From Coptis chinensis (lineage: Eukaryota; Streptophyta; Magnoliopsida; Ranunculales; Ranunculaceae), in NCBI GenBank assembly GCA_015680905.1, contig CM027385.1, positions 82,357,501-82,421,500 of the forward strand: a stretch of DNA of 64,000 nucleotides, in the 5' to 3' direction. The position numbers were made by a program, and so were the translations under genes. Below, one piece after another: positions 31,631-46,272 of this stretch; position 1 is the stretch's first letter; the number at the start of each line of letters is the position of its first letter. The notes beneath the pieces are model-generated. The model saw only the letters and a list, made by a program, of their open reading frames with translations. It was not told the origin of the DNA and searched no databases.

Positions 31631-34600
31631 TCACTTTCCTGCTACATTTTCAACAACTATATGTTCTACAGCCTTGTCAGTGTCATCACGTTCTACGGTT
31701 GTCATGTCTTCAACTGCAGTAGGTTTAGAACTTGAGTCCTCGTCACCTGGTTTTGATGGGTCAGAGACTGAGCTCTCATTGGGAGATTTTGGTGATCCTC
31801 CAGCATCAGGATCACCACTATCTACTACCGCACCAGCAGATACTGACGGTTTAGATGAATCAGCAACTGAACTATCAATCACATTCTCAGAATCCAAGGC
31901 TAACTCACCATTTGGTAGAGCTGGAGGTTGTTCTGCATCGGATGGATCACTCAAATCTGACGTTTCTCTCCATTGAACCCATTCTGGCGGTTTGTCTCCT
32001 TCAACAGGAGACGACGGTCTTGTGTCTTTATCAAGATCTTCAGGCACGCCATTTTCAGGACCTAAAATTCCAGGATCATTGGTTTTTGGGCTTGAGTCAG
32101 GTTCTGGTGAAGACGTTGCCGTATCATCTAGATCATCATCTTCACCAAGAACAACCTCATCATCACTGCTAGAGCTAACGATACCTGTTTCCTCAGCATC
32201 TGGTGATGGTGAGGGGGGTGAGCCACTTGAATGCTTTTCTTCGTCAAAAGCGAACCAATTGGAGTTCGTAAAAAGAGAACCACTGAAAGGCCAAATACTG
32301 CAGAATTAGATAAAGCAAATTGCACCAGGTGTGGTATGCTTTCCATGCAAAAACAGAAATAAATCTTATGCAGAATAATAAGACCACTGACCAAGAGAGT
32401 ATAGGGACATCCTAAGCAAGCTGTCAAACTGATCAAATGATTCTAACGATCAGACAACCTCATTTTTCAAATGTTAAATACAGTAACTAGGAGAACCGAA
32501 AATTATCATTCTATACCAGGAGTTACATTTTTTATTTTTTTTCTCATATGAATATTAGAATGGCCAGGACCATCTGATCAGGCTTATATTATAGGGGAGG
32601 AGAAACTCCAGGCTTGAGTCATGAATGAATGACTCTTAACATCAATGTTAGCCACAGGAAAGACACTGCCTTCTTGTTGTATCTTGATGAAAAGATCTGT
32701 TGTTACAACTCAAACACCCAAGAGCAGGGGCAAAAAATAAAAATGAATGAATGAATGAATTAATTAATAAGTGGCGATCAAAATGCCCTACAACCTGTCC
32801 TGCTCATCTCCCAAACGGAGGGAAGATATGACAACTTCTGCAGATTCATCGTCGAAGTACACATCCTGCATAAAAAAATCCTCTATAAGAAAACACTTAT
32901 CCAATGCGTCACAGAGACACAAGAAAACAATTTTCTTTATTCTAGGAAATTTTATGATTTCCCAGGACTGATATGATCAGAATAATACTATCATACAATA
33001 CACGAATTACTATCTGCTGACATTAACAGAGTAGCATATTAAGTCAGCATAGGGAAATGAATAGCTACGCAACATCCTCAACTTCAACTCTCTGATGAAA
33101 AGGTAAGATAACTAACATTTTGCATGGGCAAAACCCTCGACAAAACAAATTTATCTTCACAATCATATCAGTCCTTGACTCATCTACACATGTGAGCGAA
33201 TTGGCGCCATAAGTTTACAGAATATACTAACCCTTATATACAGCTCAAGTTGACACAAATAATCTACTCCAGAGCTACTCTTTACGTTAAATCCAGATTT
33301 TAAGTTTTTACGGCTAATTTGGAGTTAAATGTTCAGTATCCCTTATATGACCCACTTATAGGGGACAGCTTTCCTGTTTTTCCTAGTTCAAGAATTTATC
33401 TTTTCTATTCATGAAATTGAGTAACCATTAATGTATGTATGTATATGTGTGTGTAAGGTTAACAACGCACTAGATCACACAAATTCGTGTGCCCAACGCG
33501 GGTGGATAAGATATCCCCACCATGAAGATCATCACCACCAATAATCAGCTCGTTCGGGTATTTCTAACTTTATCCAAAGAAGGTAGCAAAGCTGAATATT
33601 CTGGACTGCTAGTCGTCAGCTAAATGATAAATCCAAAAGCTAAAAACAACTTTTGACAAGGTTAGAAACTCCAGTAAGAGCGCTGATATGTTATGAAGAT
33701 GCTCTTAATGGTGGGAAGAGTCCCACACCTCTTCTTCATTTATGACCGTGTAATAATAACCATACCCTACACACATACACACAGAGATGCAACAAAACTA
33801 ATTGCCATAGCTTGTGAAATCACTTTTTCATGGTGCCCGCAACAGAAACACATAAAAGACAACTTGCTCTTGAAAATACCTCGTCATCCCGTTCAAGTGA
33901 ACCATGGCCCTGAAAGCATCAACAGTATATAAAAAATATGTTAAACTAACATCAATATGAGGATTGAGAAACAAAATTACGGTTATGATGGTTGGTATAT
34001 CCCTCAACAATTTGAGTCTGAAGAATCCTGAAATTTTATATTGATTTTCATGTGGTAACTATTTCTATATAAGAAGCAACAGGTTCAATCTCCTTGACAA
34101 AAGCATACCTCTTCGGCGTCGTCGTTATTGTAAATCCCATATCGAAAGGCTTGGCTCAAATTATTTGCTAGGGCTGCTACATCATAATCTCTATCTCGAA
34201 AATCATCATCGTCGCTATCCCTATTTCGATCCTGTAATGCGGTTGGCCTCCTGTAAAAATAGACAATGATGCACAATTAGTTGTACAGGAGCAATTGATT
34301 GAGTTCTTTTGATCTAGTATGTCCGATATTTGTATTTTTGGGGAAAACGCATTAAGGTAAAGCAACCCTAAAAATCTGAAATAGAGAGGAAGAAAATGTG
34401 AAATGGAAAATAAAAATGCATATTATGTACTGAGTATTACTCAGGCATATGCACGTGATGCTTGTATTGAAGAAATATACAAAGATGTTTAAATGTTTCC
34501 TGAATCTAAAAGGTTTGTGAATTATGAACTTGAGTGTTACCGAGCACATCTTTGCTATTACTAGATATGCCAGGGAATAAAAGTTCAAAGTAATGGGAAA

Positions 34601-37600
34601 ATAATAATAATAAATAAATGGCATCAATATAGTTCCTCCTGGAGTAAAATATGTTCCTAAGATCAAATGTTTGTTTGCGGGGTTTTACCCCCATTAACGG
34701 TTCTTTTGTTTTAGATACCACATATATAATGACTTAATTGTCTCAAAGCACCAAGAAGACTTCTAGAAATGCAACATTGACACATGCCATCATGCAATAG
34801 AAGTGCAACATTGGTACATGCCATCGTGCAATTCTAAAACAGTTGAGAACCCACATACCCACAGGCCCACTGATAAACATTCTCCAGAGAGTTGCGTTTA
34901 AGTAGGACATCTGTATGCCAATCTGCCCATTCAGTATTTTCCTGTGAAAAAGAAAAACGAAGCGGTTCTACTCTCACTAAAAGAAATCAATTTATGAAAC
35001 TTAAGAAATTTGAAAATAATTAATAAAGAAGCGAAAAGTAATTGGTAATTATTAATTAACAATGCTTCCACTTACAAAATAATATTTTTATATGTCTCAC
35101 AAAACAAACAACGATATAAATAAACAGAAAGGAAAAAAAAATTATAGAAGCTGTACGTTTCAACTTTACTTTCTTTCGTATATGGAACCAACTACTCTTG
35201 CAAATGGATATCATAAATCATGTATAAAGAAAAACATTTCTATATACTTGCCAGTTGGGAGACCATAGCAATCAAAGGCATAACAAAAGAAATGCATGCC
35301 CCATGTGGAGTATTAGATAAATTATGTAGATAACTGCTAACATTTCATCCCTATGTTTACAATAAAGGTTCATGAAGCAATCACGGTATTGAACATAGCA
35401 GAATCTGGCCTCATCAAAGCAAGGCCTGCCCACTAAAATTACGTTACTCTACAAAGCACTTCATTTTAGATAATTTGCTATCCAGGATCTATGCACATAT
35501 GAACCGACAAATGATGCACAATCTGATGAAAAGAAACCTGTAGATAAGCCTGAACTTCGGTGTTGTTATTTCCCAAATTGAGTAGCTTGTTGGATATCCG
35601 TGTTATGTGCCCAATATTTCCTATCCTGGGTGGTGACCTTCCCTCGGTGGGAATTGTTGGCTGCAAAATAAAAGATCGAATAAGCTTACTCATTCACCTC
35701 AGCTCAATAATCTGCAACTGCGAGTAATCACATAAAACACGCACAGACAAAGACCAAGATATAGAAACCATGCAGTGAAAACGAAAAATGATAACAATTG
35801 CAATGTCCGCAAAACTGGATGCAGAAATGGCTACCTTGCCCGAGTCAGTTGCTAATAAGAATTGGCTTTCTGCTGCCATTATTTTATCAACAAGATTACA
35901 TTCATAGAGAACATGTTCAACAAGTACAGTCTTCTTGCTCTCCAAACACAATACTACAATATTCTCAACATGGTGGTGTAGAAAGTTATTGAACGGGTAC
36001 CTAAAGTCATAATGACAAGAAGAGAGTTAGTTTCCTAGAAACCAGTCATTTCATGAACAAAATTTCTAGGTTGTGAAACTTACTCAAAGAACAAATCTAG
36101 AATACGTTGGATTGCTCCGAGTCGAATCAGCTCCTTCTCAGCCGCTTCGCTACCGATTGAAAGTAAGATGGAGATGAATTCCACTATCTGAAAGTTTTTG
36201 TTTAAATTAGCACCAGCTATATTGGTAGCACAAAATCCCTCAATACGTACTTAATCATAAGAAAAAATAAACAATGTATCCTTCATTATTTCACATACAG
36301 GAGGACGGACTAAGTCAGCCAGCAGTTCACCCTAATTATCTACTTCTCAAGTCATTCAACTGAAAGATTTGAACTAGGTGTGATAAAAATACTGCAATGA
36401 ATGCTCCAAAAAATAGGGTGAAATATTAAAATAAATCCATTTTTGTAGAACATTTGATCAAGTCAGACTGGCTTAAATTATCTCATTCTCAAGAGAAATA
36501 AAGTTAAGTCCCCCCTCCCCTGCATCCGCCATCCCATCATATTATCAAGAGAGGGTATTTGAATCTGAGTTTTAGGGGGTAGTACAACCATTAATTGAAC
36601 CATTTACTTGACAAGTACCATAACTTTCTTCAATCGCCATTTATCACCACTTTAAGCACTCTAAATGTCACCCAAATATAGGATTAATACAATTGAAGAA
36701 TACCTTCAGACGATGCTTTCCAAGAGGTGGGTGCAACTTCCCATATGTGGTTTCCAAAATATTCACAGCAGATGATATATCCAACAGCTTGAGCAAGTCA
36801 CCTGCAACAGAACAAATGGTACCAATTATATAAGAGATTTTTATGAAGGAATTATCATCCTAGAATCGCCCTTATCGTCAGTATAATCAAGGGTGGTGTC
36901 ATATTCTCAAGGTTCTAGCTCACTGGATCAGAATAATATAGGCAAACCTTGCAAAGCTCTAACCACACTTGATCTAATATATGCAGGACAAGACTGTTGC
37001 TCAAATTCCGAATTATCTTTAGCAACTTGACAACTAATAAATTAAACAGATTGCAGTTGATACACACATGCAAGGCCCAGACCTTCAACCATACCAGAAA
37101 CTAGTGATATAGGCATCAACTCTCTCAACTTAATTAAAAACTTCTGCAGTCATCTCTTCATCTTGAGTTTTTTCTTCTTACCCGACTTATTTCCATGCTC
37201 CAACAATAATTTGTACAGGCTTGTCTATCAAGTTTATCAACATTACTAGCAATTTATTGGAGCTCAAATATAGGATTTGACTGTTGAGGCAACATCACCA
37301 CGCAGACAAGGAAGTAAAACTATGTAGTCAACACGACCACGATTTTCCCTTGATCCATGTAATTCATTTTTAGGTACGAGTTTAGTTTCCTTGTTAGACT
37401 TGGATTCTTGGTTCCCAAGGAAACTGTAGTTATAAAAGAGCAATTTTGGCATCATTGTAACTTAATAGTAACATATGACTTTTGGTTTTATCATTATGTG
37501 TGTGTTTCTCTTTGTGATAAAATCATGATTTAATTATGTTCAATTAAGGTTAATACTTGACACTTGAACCTCTAACATCAAGCTCCATTGGTGTTTAATC

Positions 37601-40600
37601 TTGTTTTGCTTCGGTGCAAGATTGACATCAATGGTACTTGGGAAGTTCATAAGAATATGAGCAAGGGAGCTTCATGTAACTATAAACAGATAAGAAGACC
37701 ATACCAAGGCTCTCCAACATGCCCTCCACCATTTCCGGATTTGCAGTAATTGTTGGTCCTTGAGTTAGCTGGCCTCTATACATATGATACGGACTTGATG
37801 ATGACCTCTTAGGGTCTAACAAAGATATGCATACAGACAATGAATGAACTAAAACAGAAGTGGGCCTTGAATCTTCCAGCGCATGACGAAATAATCTTCC
37901 AATAAAGCTGCAAGACAAAAGTAGGTTTAATCAGACATGGATACAACATAGTTTAACAAAAGAGACATGAAACCAAGTAATGAGAAGAAAACATAATAGT
38001 ACCTTGGACTGGAAATTTTGGCAGAAATTCCTGGAGGAGCATATCTAGTAATAGCACAAAGTGTTTCTGCTGCATTTGCATGCACTTCAGGACAATCCTG
38101 TTTTGCACCAATATTTAATTATAGAGTTCAAAGTAGAACCATGATAGTGATTAAATGGAGAAGAATTAAAGTCACACTGTGCTTATACATGAATGCATCT
38201 ATATCACACTCAAATAGGCTGTCCAAAATGTCACACAATATTGTAACACTGTTTGATACATCGTTATCTGTGGAATCACGGTAGCAGATATCACTGTTCG
38301 CTCTATCCTAATGACTAAATGACCATGTGATTAAACAGAGAAGTATTAAAGTCACACTGTGCTTATACATGAATCACATCTATATCACCGTTAGCTTTAT
38401 CCTAATGACTAAATGACCATGTTCGTAAAATTTCGTAAAATTCCGAACCCTAAAGGTCTAAAAATGTAGAGGCAATTTTGCAAAGATGCATCTCTTCTTT
38501 CAATCCCTAAATATACTGCAACCAAAACTATAAAGTTGGATAAATCCAGAAACAATATTTCGATAAGAGTACCCAACTACGCACTGAAGTACCGGATCAA
38601 GATAAATATCAATAAAACCAAAGAACATTGTTTGATGCTTACCGATGAGCTGAATTTATCTACAATCATCTCAAGCACATCTGTATCTTCTAGCCACTGC
38701 ATAGCGTCCATGTAGTTGGTGTATATATGTTCATCGGCACCGATTAGGCGTATTAAAACCTATTTTAACAGGGAGGAGGACATTAATCACTCCAAATTGT
38801 AGAATCTAACTACTAGATTGCAAAATCTACAGAATAAATACAGCAAACAATATGAAATAGAAGAGAGACGGAAGGGAGACGAGCTAGACGATCGCAGGAT
38901 CTGCGCTCTGCGCAAATTTCTACATTCATTTTTTTTATGCGTCAAGCTAGATGATCAACTCAATATGCAAATTAACATCTAATAATTGTGTTGAAATATT
39001 GATTTGCACAACCTTTAACTTTTCATTCTTTTCGAGAAGAACAACCAAAAAATTCAAAAGGATGTGATTATCTTTTTTACATACCAATAAGTTGCAAAAA
39101 AAGATGAAGGATACATGGATGGATAGGAGCAGATATAACATGAAGCAGGAACAGTACCACAGCATTTTAAGATATTTTCAGATTAAAAAAGAAATAAGTA
39201 TGCATAGCTCTAATTTTGAAATAGTGAAATAGCACAAATAAGCAATACGCTTAAAAGGGGTCAATTACCAACCTCCATGATGGATGTAATTCCAATAAGA
39301 TCAACCATCTGACGAAAAAATTCCTGATGTGCCTATATAAGAGAAAAAATGAAAATGAAGATTAACTATTGTAAACAAAAGTTTTACAACTATGGAAGAG
39401 AATTATCCATTTCATATAATGGAAGAAAAACTTACTACAATCGCAATTGAATCAATCAAACTTTTGATCACTACAGTTAAATCGGTGATTAGTCCCTGAG
39501 TACTACCAGCTCGCAACCCATTAAGTTGCCTAGCCAATTAGTCGCCCCAAAATATCGGACCCACAAATCAGCGAGTAACCGGAACCATAAAAAAGCAAGT
39601 AATCAGCTAAGTTGGTGATTCGAGTCCACACTGACTCGACCATTTAACACATTTAATTAAACATTTTTTTTCGGACAAGGCGATTAAGAACCCCAAGCCG
39701 CACAACCTAAGATTTTTCTTCGAGACTGTCTTTCAAAGAAGAGGAAGACACATACATAAGATAATTATGTCGTCAGTAGCTCGATTTATCTAACTCTCAG
39801 CTAATCACCTTCTCCCATGACGGGTATTTGGATTAGAAAACACGTTTTAAGCTGTTCGCTAACTATGAAGGATGTCATCATCACAATCAAAGTATTGGTT
39901 TTCCTTTGGTCAAAAATCTGGGAGGAGTGGAATCCCATTGGGAATTTTGTGTTGAGATGGGAGTCTTTATTGGGCGGTGGCAGTGAAAGCGATTGAGGTG
40001 TTTATCTCTGCAGTTTTATTGTATTCCTTCTCATTATTTTCATGTTCTCTTGTAATTCATCCTACAACCCCCATTTGATTTTATGCAATATGTCATTAAC
40101 TATACAGGTAAATGAAAAAAGACAGATAAACAGCTTCTCCCAGAATATCTATATATGCTCATGAAATTTCTTGGAGGTTAACAGTTTCATCAAGTTATCG
40201 AGAATTCGAGACATAAAGGCATCCTTATGACTTCTTTTTCCTATTTATCTTTAATATCATTCTTTCTAAGTAAATACTACAGAAGATCACAATGAACACA
40301 GCTTCCAATTCAATAAACCACAATCCACATCTAAGAGCCATTTCCATGCTACTCATGGTTGAAAAAATGAAACAGAACTGTCATCAATAAGTACACCGGG
40401 CAACTCAACTTACTTGAACAAAATTCATAAAAGGAACAGTTTTCCGCAACATCAGGGATATGACAACCTACCAAAACCAAAAAATACATGTACCATCAGT
40501 ATCTCCCATTTCCATATGAAATCACAAACTTATGTAAACCTAAACTCTTCCATCATTTTCATAAAGACAGGTGATCATAATACAAAAATTTCCCAATGCA

Positions 40601-42731
40601 AAGAAAAGAATACATACCTTGCTGAAGTATCCCGCCAATAAGGTGCTATGTGAACGGTTAGGCTCTAAGAATGAGAACAACAAATGCATCAACTGCAAAT
40701 TCAACAAAAAACACAGATTAATCATCAAAGCTTCGATAGTCAAAGACATACACAAATAAAACTAAATAAAGAGAATATAGAATCTAACCTCCTCATCCTC
40801 TACCAGTGTTTTCAGTATAATATCAACCTCACAAGTAAATATCTCGCAAGCAATAAATGGGAACCTACATAGAAATACTCTGACATATGTTAGTTCTTGA
40901 AGATTAAAATAATAGAGAATAAAGAAATGGGAGTGTGAGTGTGAGGTGGGGAAACCATACTTGAAAGTACGATTCTTTTCAGCATCCTCGGGAGCTTCTT
41001 CAACGATATATCGAAGGAGTTGCTCTACCTGTGCCCTTTCTCGCAGACTGTTAAAGAGAGGGTGGAGGCACATTAACAGAGGCATACGAGAACAAACATT
41101 TCTTTATCAATAAAATAAATCATTGTATCCAAGAGAGGAGGTTCACAGGAATTTAAATAGGAAACTAAGTCATTTTTATTTTTAGTACTTATTAGTAAAT
41201 TGCCACTTATTCTGACTTGAGAGTAATGGACCACTTTTTTAGGTGTTTGATCAGCTATAAGTGGCAGACCCATTATTTTCCTTTTTCGGCTACCCATAAG
41301 TACCAAAAGTCTAAGCTGGATAACCTGACTTACACACACTTATAAGTAGCAAGCACTTATAACTAGTTACCACTTATAAGTAGTACAAAACAACAAGCAA
41401 GAAGAGAAGACGTCCCAACAAGGTTGGCACCACTTATGTACTCATCCTTAGGCATCCCACCTCTTGCGAGGGAGGAACCATAACAAACATTAGAAAGTAC
41501 AAATAGTCTAGAAACACGTAATATATTGTAAACGTAACATAACCCAATAAACCATGACAATTCTTCATAAATATGAATGTACTTGAAATTTCGAATCTAT
41601 TCCATCTACATGATTCAAAATTTTAAAAATAGGAACTGCACAAGATATATGTACACAAGATTCATGAATCAATTCTATTTAACCAAATATTCACAGTGAT
41701 CACACTAGATCAGTGAAACAAATAATTGCAAGCAACACTGTAATCGAGAGGACCAGGAAAAACTAACAGTAAGAGAGTAGGAACAGACACACAAAAAAGT
41801 ATAACTATTGTTTAAATTAAGCTCAACTTGGCCGAAGTGAACTTTAAATCATCTTATACACTTGCTGTGAAAGAGTTTATTCTTGTAATTATACTATACA
41901 TAAACGGATCCAAATATCGATACTGAATGCAAAACCAATATGAGCTTATCATCCCAACTCCAAAGAAACACTATAAATGATGTAAACATCAAACGAGATA
42001 CGCAAAAAAAAAAGGCATGTAAATATTACAAATTGATTAGACGACCGTTGAGAGCTTTGCATTCCTGTATTATTTCATCCTCATCGAGAAGTTCCTCCAG
42101 TGTGTAGTTTTCCTTATCCAGAATCGTCTCGACCTGAATGGAAAGACAGACATTAGAAAAATGGTGGTGGGGGGAATCTCCTTCACCAATCCCAAGCATT
42201 TCAAATAAGATGCTACTGTTTGTGTTCCATTACACACTTTTCTTTAGTTGAAACAATATCTAAGTGCAAGTAATTATAATCTAAGTACCTAAAGCGGGTT
42301 AGGATTTCTATAGTACGACCATTGCACCTACTTTCCTTCTACATATTTCACCGTCTCCGATTACCAAAAACCACCAATCGAGTTCCACATTAAATCATTG
42401 ATACGAACACTACCACCAATAAAGGATTTGCTTACTATGTTTCTTGCACCTCATTGGACATCATTATATATATATATAACCACAACATTTTCTTTCTCAT
42501 TTCATTATAATTCAATCCCCAAATCAAATTATGCACTCTTCCTCACACACCAATATTTACAATTCCATTCAAATTAGCAAACTCAGCTCAATTCCTCAAT
42601 TCCAATCACAATATAATAAGCAATATCAATCAAATCAAGACAAGTCCACATATTACAATGAATTGAACAAGAAAATTGAAATTCAAACTTACAGGAGAAG
42701 CAGTAGACAAACCAGCCATACGCCAAAACAT
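31631..42731 (-). CDS. SAPS-domain PP6/SIT4 phosphatase-associated protein
   Basis: Nineteen exons, 5' to 3' on the minus strand: 42731-42693, 42133-42030, 41047-40961, 40864-40789, 40692-40618, 40467-40414, 39332-39273, 38759-38643, 38097-38003, 37907-37705, 36801-36704, 36187-36084, 36000-35835, 35660-35538, 34941-34859, 34250-34109, 33909-33880, 32865-32795, 32282-31631. Phases agree throughout, total 2379 nt, 792 aa. Yeast and animal relatives are regulatory subunits that guide PP6/SIT4 phosphatase. The start is MFWRMAGLSTASP, typical of the plant family. Other family segments are EELLDEDEIIQECKALN, FIACEIFTCEVD, FLEPNRSHSTLLAGYFSKV, RIGNIGHITRISNKL and DRDYDVAALANNLSQAFRY. Armadillo-like helices span about residues 1-480. 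The last exon is Ser/Pro/acidic, probably disordered. No defect seen. Confidence 0.92.
38139..38440. repeat. Duplication inside SAPS intron 8
   Basis: AAAGTCACACTGTGCTTATA and the following ACATGAAT recur at about 38168 and 38349, and TATCCTAATGACTAAATGAC recurs near 38306 and 38398. A local duplication of roughly 100-190 bp within the intron; it does not touch exons. Confidence 0.75.
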
Positions 42732-45193
42732 CTTGTCAGATCTAATTAAAGGAAACCAATTCAATAATTGATTGTAAAGATTGGTTCTTTAAGGGTTTTG
42801 AGGATTGAATTAAAGATTAAAAGATTGAAAGGAAAGTTTTTTTGAGATTTGAGGATTGGGAAAAAGCAACGACCAATCTCCAGCAGTTGCGGGAGAGAGA
42901 GGAGAGAGAAAATGAAAATGAAAATGAAAAAAAATTAAAAAATAGAAACTTTTTTTATCAAAACTATTTATACTAATGGTAATTTTTAATTTATATATAT
43001 TTTAAAGTTATAGAAATAAATAAATAATAATAAATAGAAAATTATGTTTCACTAGATTTGTGAATTTAGTTAGTGATTAAAAATGATGGGGCAAAAACTT
43101 CCAAACTTTTGGTGCATTTATGTGTTGCTACTTGCTTATGCATACTAGCCTCTTTGTACGTGTTTCCGCCACGTTAACAATCTCCGATTTTATTTTATTT
43201 TTCATTAATTTATGGATCAATGAAGCTTTTCGTTTTTTATAGGAGTTAGATAAAAGGCAAAATAAAAAAAAAATAAAACAAAAATGGCATGAGTTATAAT
43301 ATTAAAATTTGGCAAGGGGTAAAATCGGAAAAAAAATTAATGGCGTGATGAATTTACTATTGAAGCCCTCGTTTTCTTTATAGGAGTTAGATAATATAGT
43401 AACTTTTTTAAAAATAAATGGAGGAAAAATTGAAATTTAGTGAAAATGACAGTTGCATATGAAGAGTGATAGAGAAAATAGAAAGGTGTTGTTTGTGATT
43501 AAGTATGGTATGGTAAAAATGTAAACGAAGATATATATATTTGAGTGGTCACATTTTAGCTAGTTCAATGAACCCGTGGTGGCTCTAACAAGTCCATACT
43601 CAAGTTTACCCGATTGGGCGATGTGAAGCTGAGGTTAATTGATTGGTAACGTTAAAAAATATATAAGTGGTTCGAGTGTAGTTGGTTCCCACAAGGGAAA
43701 CTTGGTCACACAAGTTCTAAGTATTGGAAAAGGGTGTTGTTGCTCTGCTCAAGTAGTCAAACCTCAATATGATCAAGGAAATAATTTGTTCAAAAAAACT
43801 ATAATGTACTGATCTTTCGATATTAATCATTCAGGAGGTTTAGAAGAAATAGAAATTTTTTTTTTTGTTTTTCCTCCATAAAAACTGAAATTTGACATCT
43901 ATCTCAAATTTCAGACTGACTTTTACAATTTTGACCTCTTTTATTAGGCCCAACTAAAAAAATCAACTACCAACAAAAAAAAAACTACTAAATTAGTTAC
44001 CAAAAGAGTAGTGGGTTAATCAAAATAACTAAAATTCATCTTAAATCTACAAAATTCCAATTAAAAGTGAGATGAATTTATGAAGAGACCAAAACAATGT
44101 GAAAAACATCAACTTCAAAAACGGAAAAAATGTATGTTGATTACAACTAATTTTAATACAACTTTAACAATTTAAAATACATCTCTGATAATTTTGAATA
44201 ACATGTTTAAGCTTGATGTAATTCAAATTGTGAAATTGTGAAAGGACAAATGGTTTTTTTTTATAAGACAATTGTATTATTTGATTACAGTACATCTTGG
44301 AGCAATACATACACACCCTTGTCTGATGAGTGGCCTCGATTGATACGCACACACATACAGCCTGCGCACATTAGATTTTTGTATTATTTATTTGTAGAAG
44401 AAATTAACAGTTACAAATAAAAGGGTAAAAAGGAGAAATAAGAAGTTTTAAAAACAGTTAATACACTTAAAAAGTAACGTGTTGTTAAAATTGGAGTAGA
44501 ATCAAAAGATAATATTGGTCTTTCTCTTGACAAAAAGCACACTAAAAAAAGTGTCTAGAGCCCAATTTCTAGATTAATCATTGCAAAAGCATATCAGGCC
44601 ACTAGTTTACAAATTATGAAAAGAGAAAAAGAAAAATGAAAAAAAGTTGTAGAGAATAATTATCTTGGTTGAATAAATGAATAGGACTATTGGATTTCAA
44701 CATTTTCTTTCTAGGCTCATGGGTTTATTAGTATGATGGGCTTAAGCCTGAGCAAAATCAGGCCAGGCCTAACCCATTGGATATGATAGAGTGATAGTCA
44801 CACCCAATTCGCAAATTGCAACCATTATTGTGTTAGTATAGTTCGCATTTTGTAAACTGGATTTCTAACACAGTTGTGTCAGAGGTGTTGCTTCTTTCAC
44901 TCTTCAGATTTTATTAACGAAATTCTGTGTGTCTCTCTTTCTACATGGTCATTAGAATAACCAAGTTGATTGAACTAACTTGACTGCGTAGCAAGGCAAA
45001 CCCAATGCCATAAAAGCTAGATTTTATTATTATTGATGTACGTACAAGCACAAAGAATTGTAAGAACTTAATTACTAGGGACTGGAAATGCTAAAGAAGA
45101 AAAAAGCACAAAGCTATTTCTTCGAAGAGCAATATTTAAGTCTCGATCGATCAGGTAAAACATCGAACTGCTTTTGTCTTGAGAGTCCACAAT
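42732..45193. other. SAPS 5' flank and AT-rich spacer
   Basis: 42840-42930 on the minus strand is a CTCTC-rich leader, plausible as the SAPS 5' UTR. ATAGGAGTTAGATAA occurs near 43240 and 43381. The rest is AT-rich without recognisable coding, RNA genes or element ends. Confidence 0.5.
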
Positions 45194-45624
45194 CATAGTA
45201 CAAAATATCCCGATATATCGCGATATTTGGGGATATCTATCCGGATTTCAGAAAAAGATATATAAATATCACGATATGTTCAGAGATATATACAACTGTA
45301 AATATCAATGATATTTTAACGATATTTGTAATATTTGTGATATTTGGAGATATTTTGTGATATTTGGAGATATTTGGCGATATTTTATGTATATAACAAT
45401 TTTATTTAATATTTACCATTATATTTCAAATAAATATAAATAATGAATCATTATATATCAAGAAATATTCACAATATCCACGGTATTTATCGATATTTTG
45501 GATATATCCACGATATTTGCATGTGAAACAATGTCAAATATCCCCAAAGAAGGGGATATATCCACGATACATATCTAGAAATTGAATATCGATAAATACC
45601 CATATCCTGATATTTTGTACTATG
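45194..45624. mobile_element. hAT-type MITE made of GATATTT motifs, 431 bp
   Basis: Terminal inverted repeats CATAGTACAAAATATC (left) and GATATTTTGTACTATG (right) are exact inverses. The element is flanked by a perfect 8-bp duplication TCCACAAT (45186-45193 and 45625-45632), diagnostic of hAT insertion. The interior is almost entirely degenerate GATATTT/ATATCG repeats on both strands. No coding. Confidence 0.9.
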
Positions 45625-45956
45625 TCCACAATAACATTGTATTTCTGATCTGCGTGCATGATATGCGCTGATTTCACTATACACATCAACCAGACATGCA
45701 TTTCACAGGCCGAAAACAGTGAAAAACTGAAAATAGCTTTTGCCTTGGAGATCTTCTCTTGAAAACAACAACAATCTAGTCGACAAAGAGGGAGGAGAAG
45801 GACTAGCACTCATCTCTAGCAGGGACTAGAGAATTTCATAACTGAAAAATACAATTGAACAGGCCGGTGAACAAAATTAAAATCAGTAATTATACAAAGG
45901 CTTGAGTAATTTAGCTACATAATTCAATACATGTAACCAAAAATAAAATTCCTGAG

Positions 45957-46198
45957 TAGGGCAGGGAATTAAACCGAACCGAATATATTTCTATATAATT
46001 ATATTTAAATTCGTATCGGATACAAATACGGATAATTTGGATTTGGATACGTATATTTTGTATATTTTAAGTAATTTTTCACATTTTTAGTGTTATCTGA
46101 TCGGATTTTTGGATTCGGTAGAAATATTTACCAAAAAATTGGATTCGGATTCGGATTCGGATTCGGATGTTGGCATATCCGACCCATTCCCTGCCCTA
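45957..46198. mobile_element. hAT-type MITE M1, 242 bp
   Basis: TIRs TAGGGCAGGGAATT and ATTCCCTGCCCTA. Flanked by TTCCTGAG (45949-45956) and TTCTTGAG (46199-46206), an 8-bp duplication with one change. The interior carries CGGATT tandem hexamers (about 46141-46166). Also present in the duplicated segment at 56612-56863, so it is older than the duplication. Confidence 0.88.
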
Positions 46199-46272
46199 TT
46201 CTTGAGACTTGATATCCTTCTCCGCCTAAGTGCCTTGTGAAATATGCAAACTATCCATATGACCCGTGTACA

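Noticed and set aside
31554..32309. Ser-rich plus-strand frames of 105-140 codons
   Set aside because: Antisense to the last SAPS exon, whose Ser/Pro/acidic codons leave the opposite strand open.
41160..41400. CACTTATAAGT-rich segment in SAPS intron 2 as a MITE
   Set aside because: Repeated words are visible but no paired termini or target duplication could be fixed.
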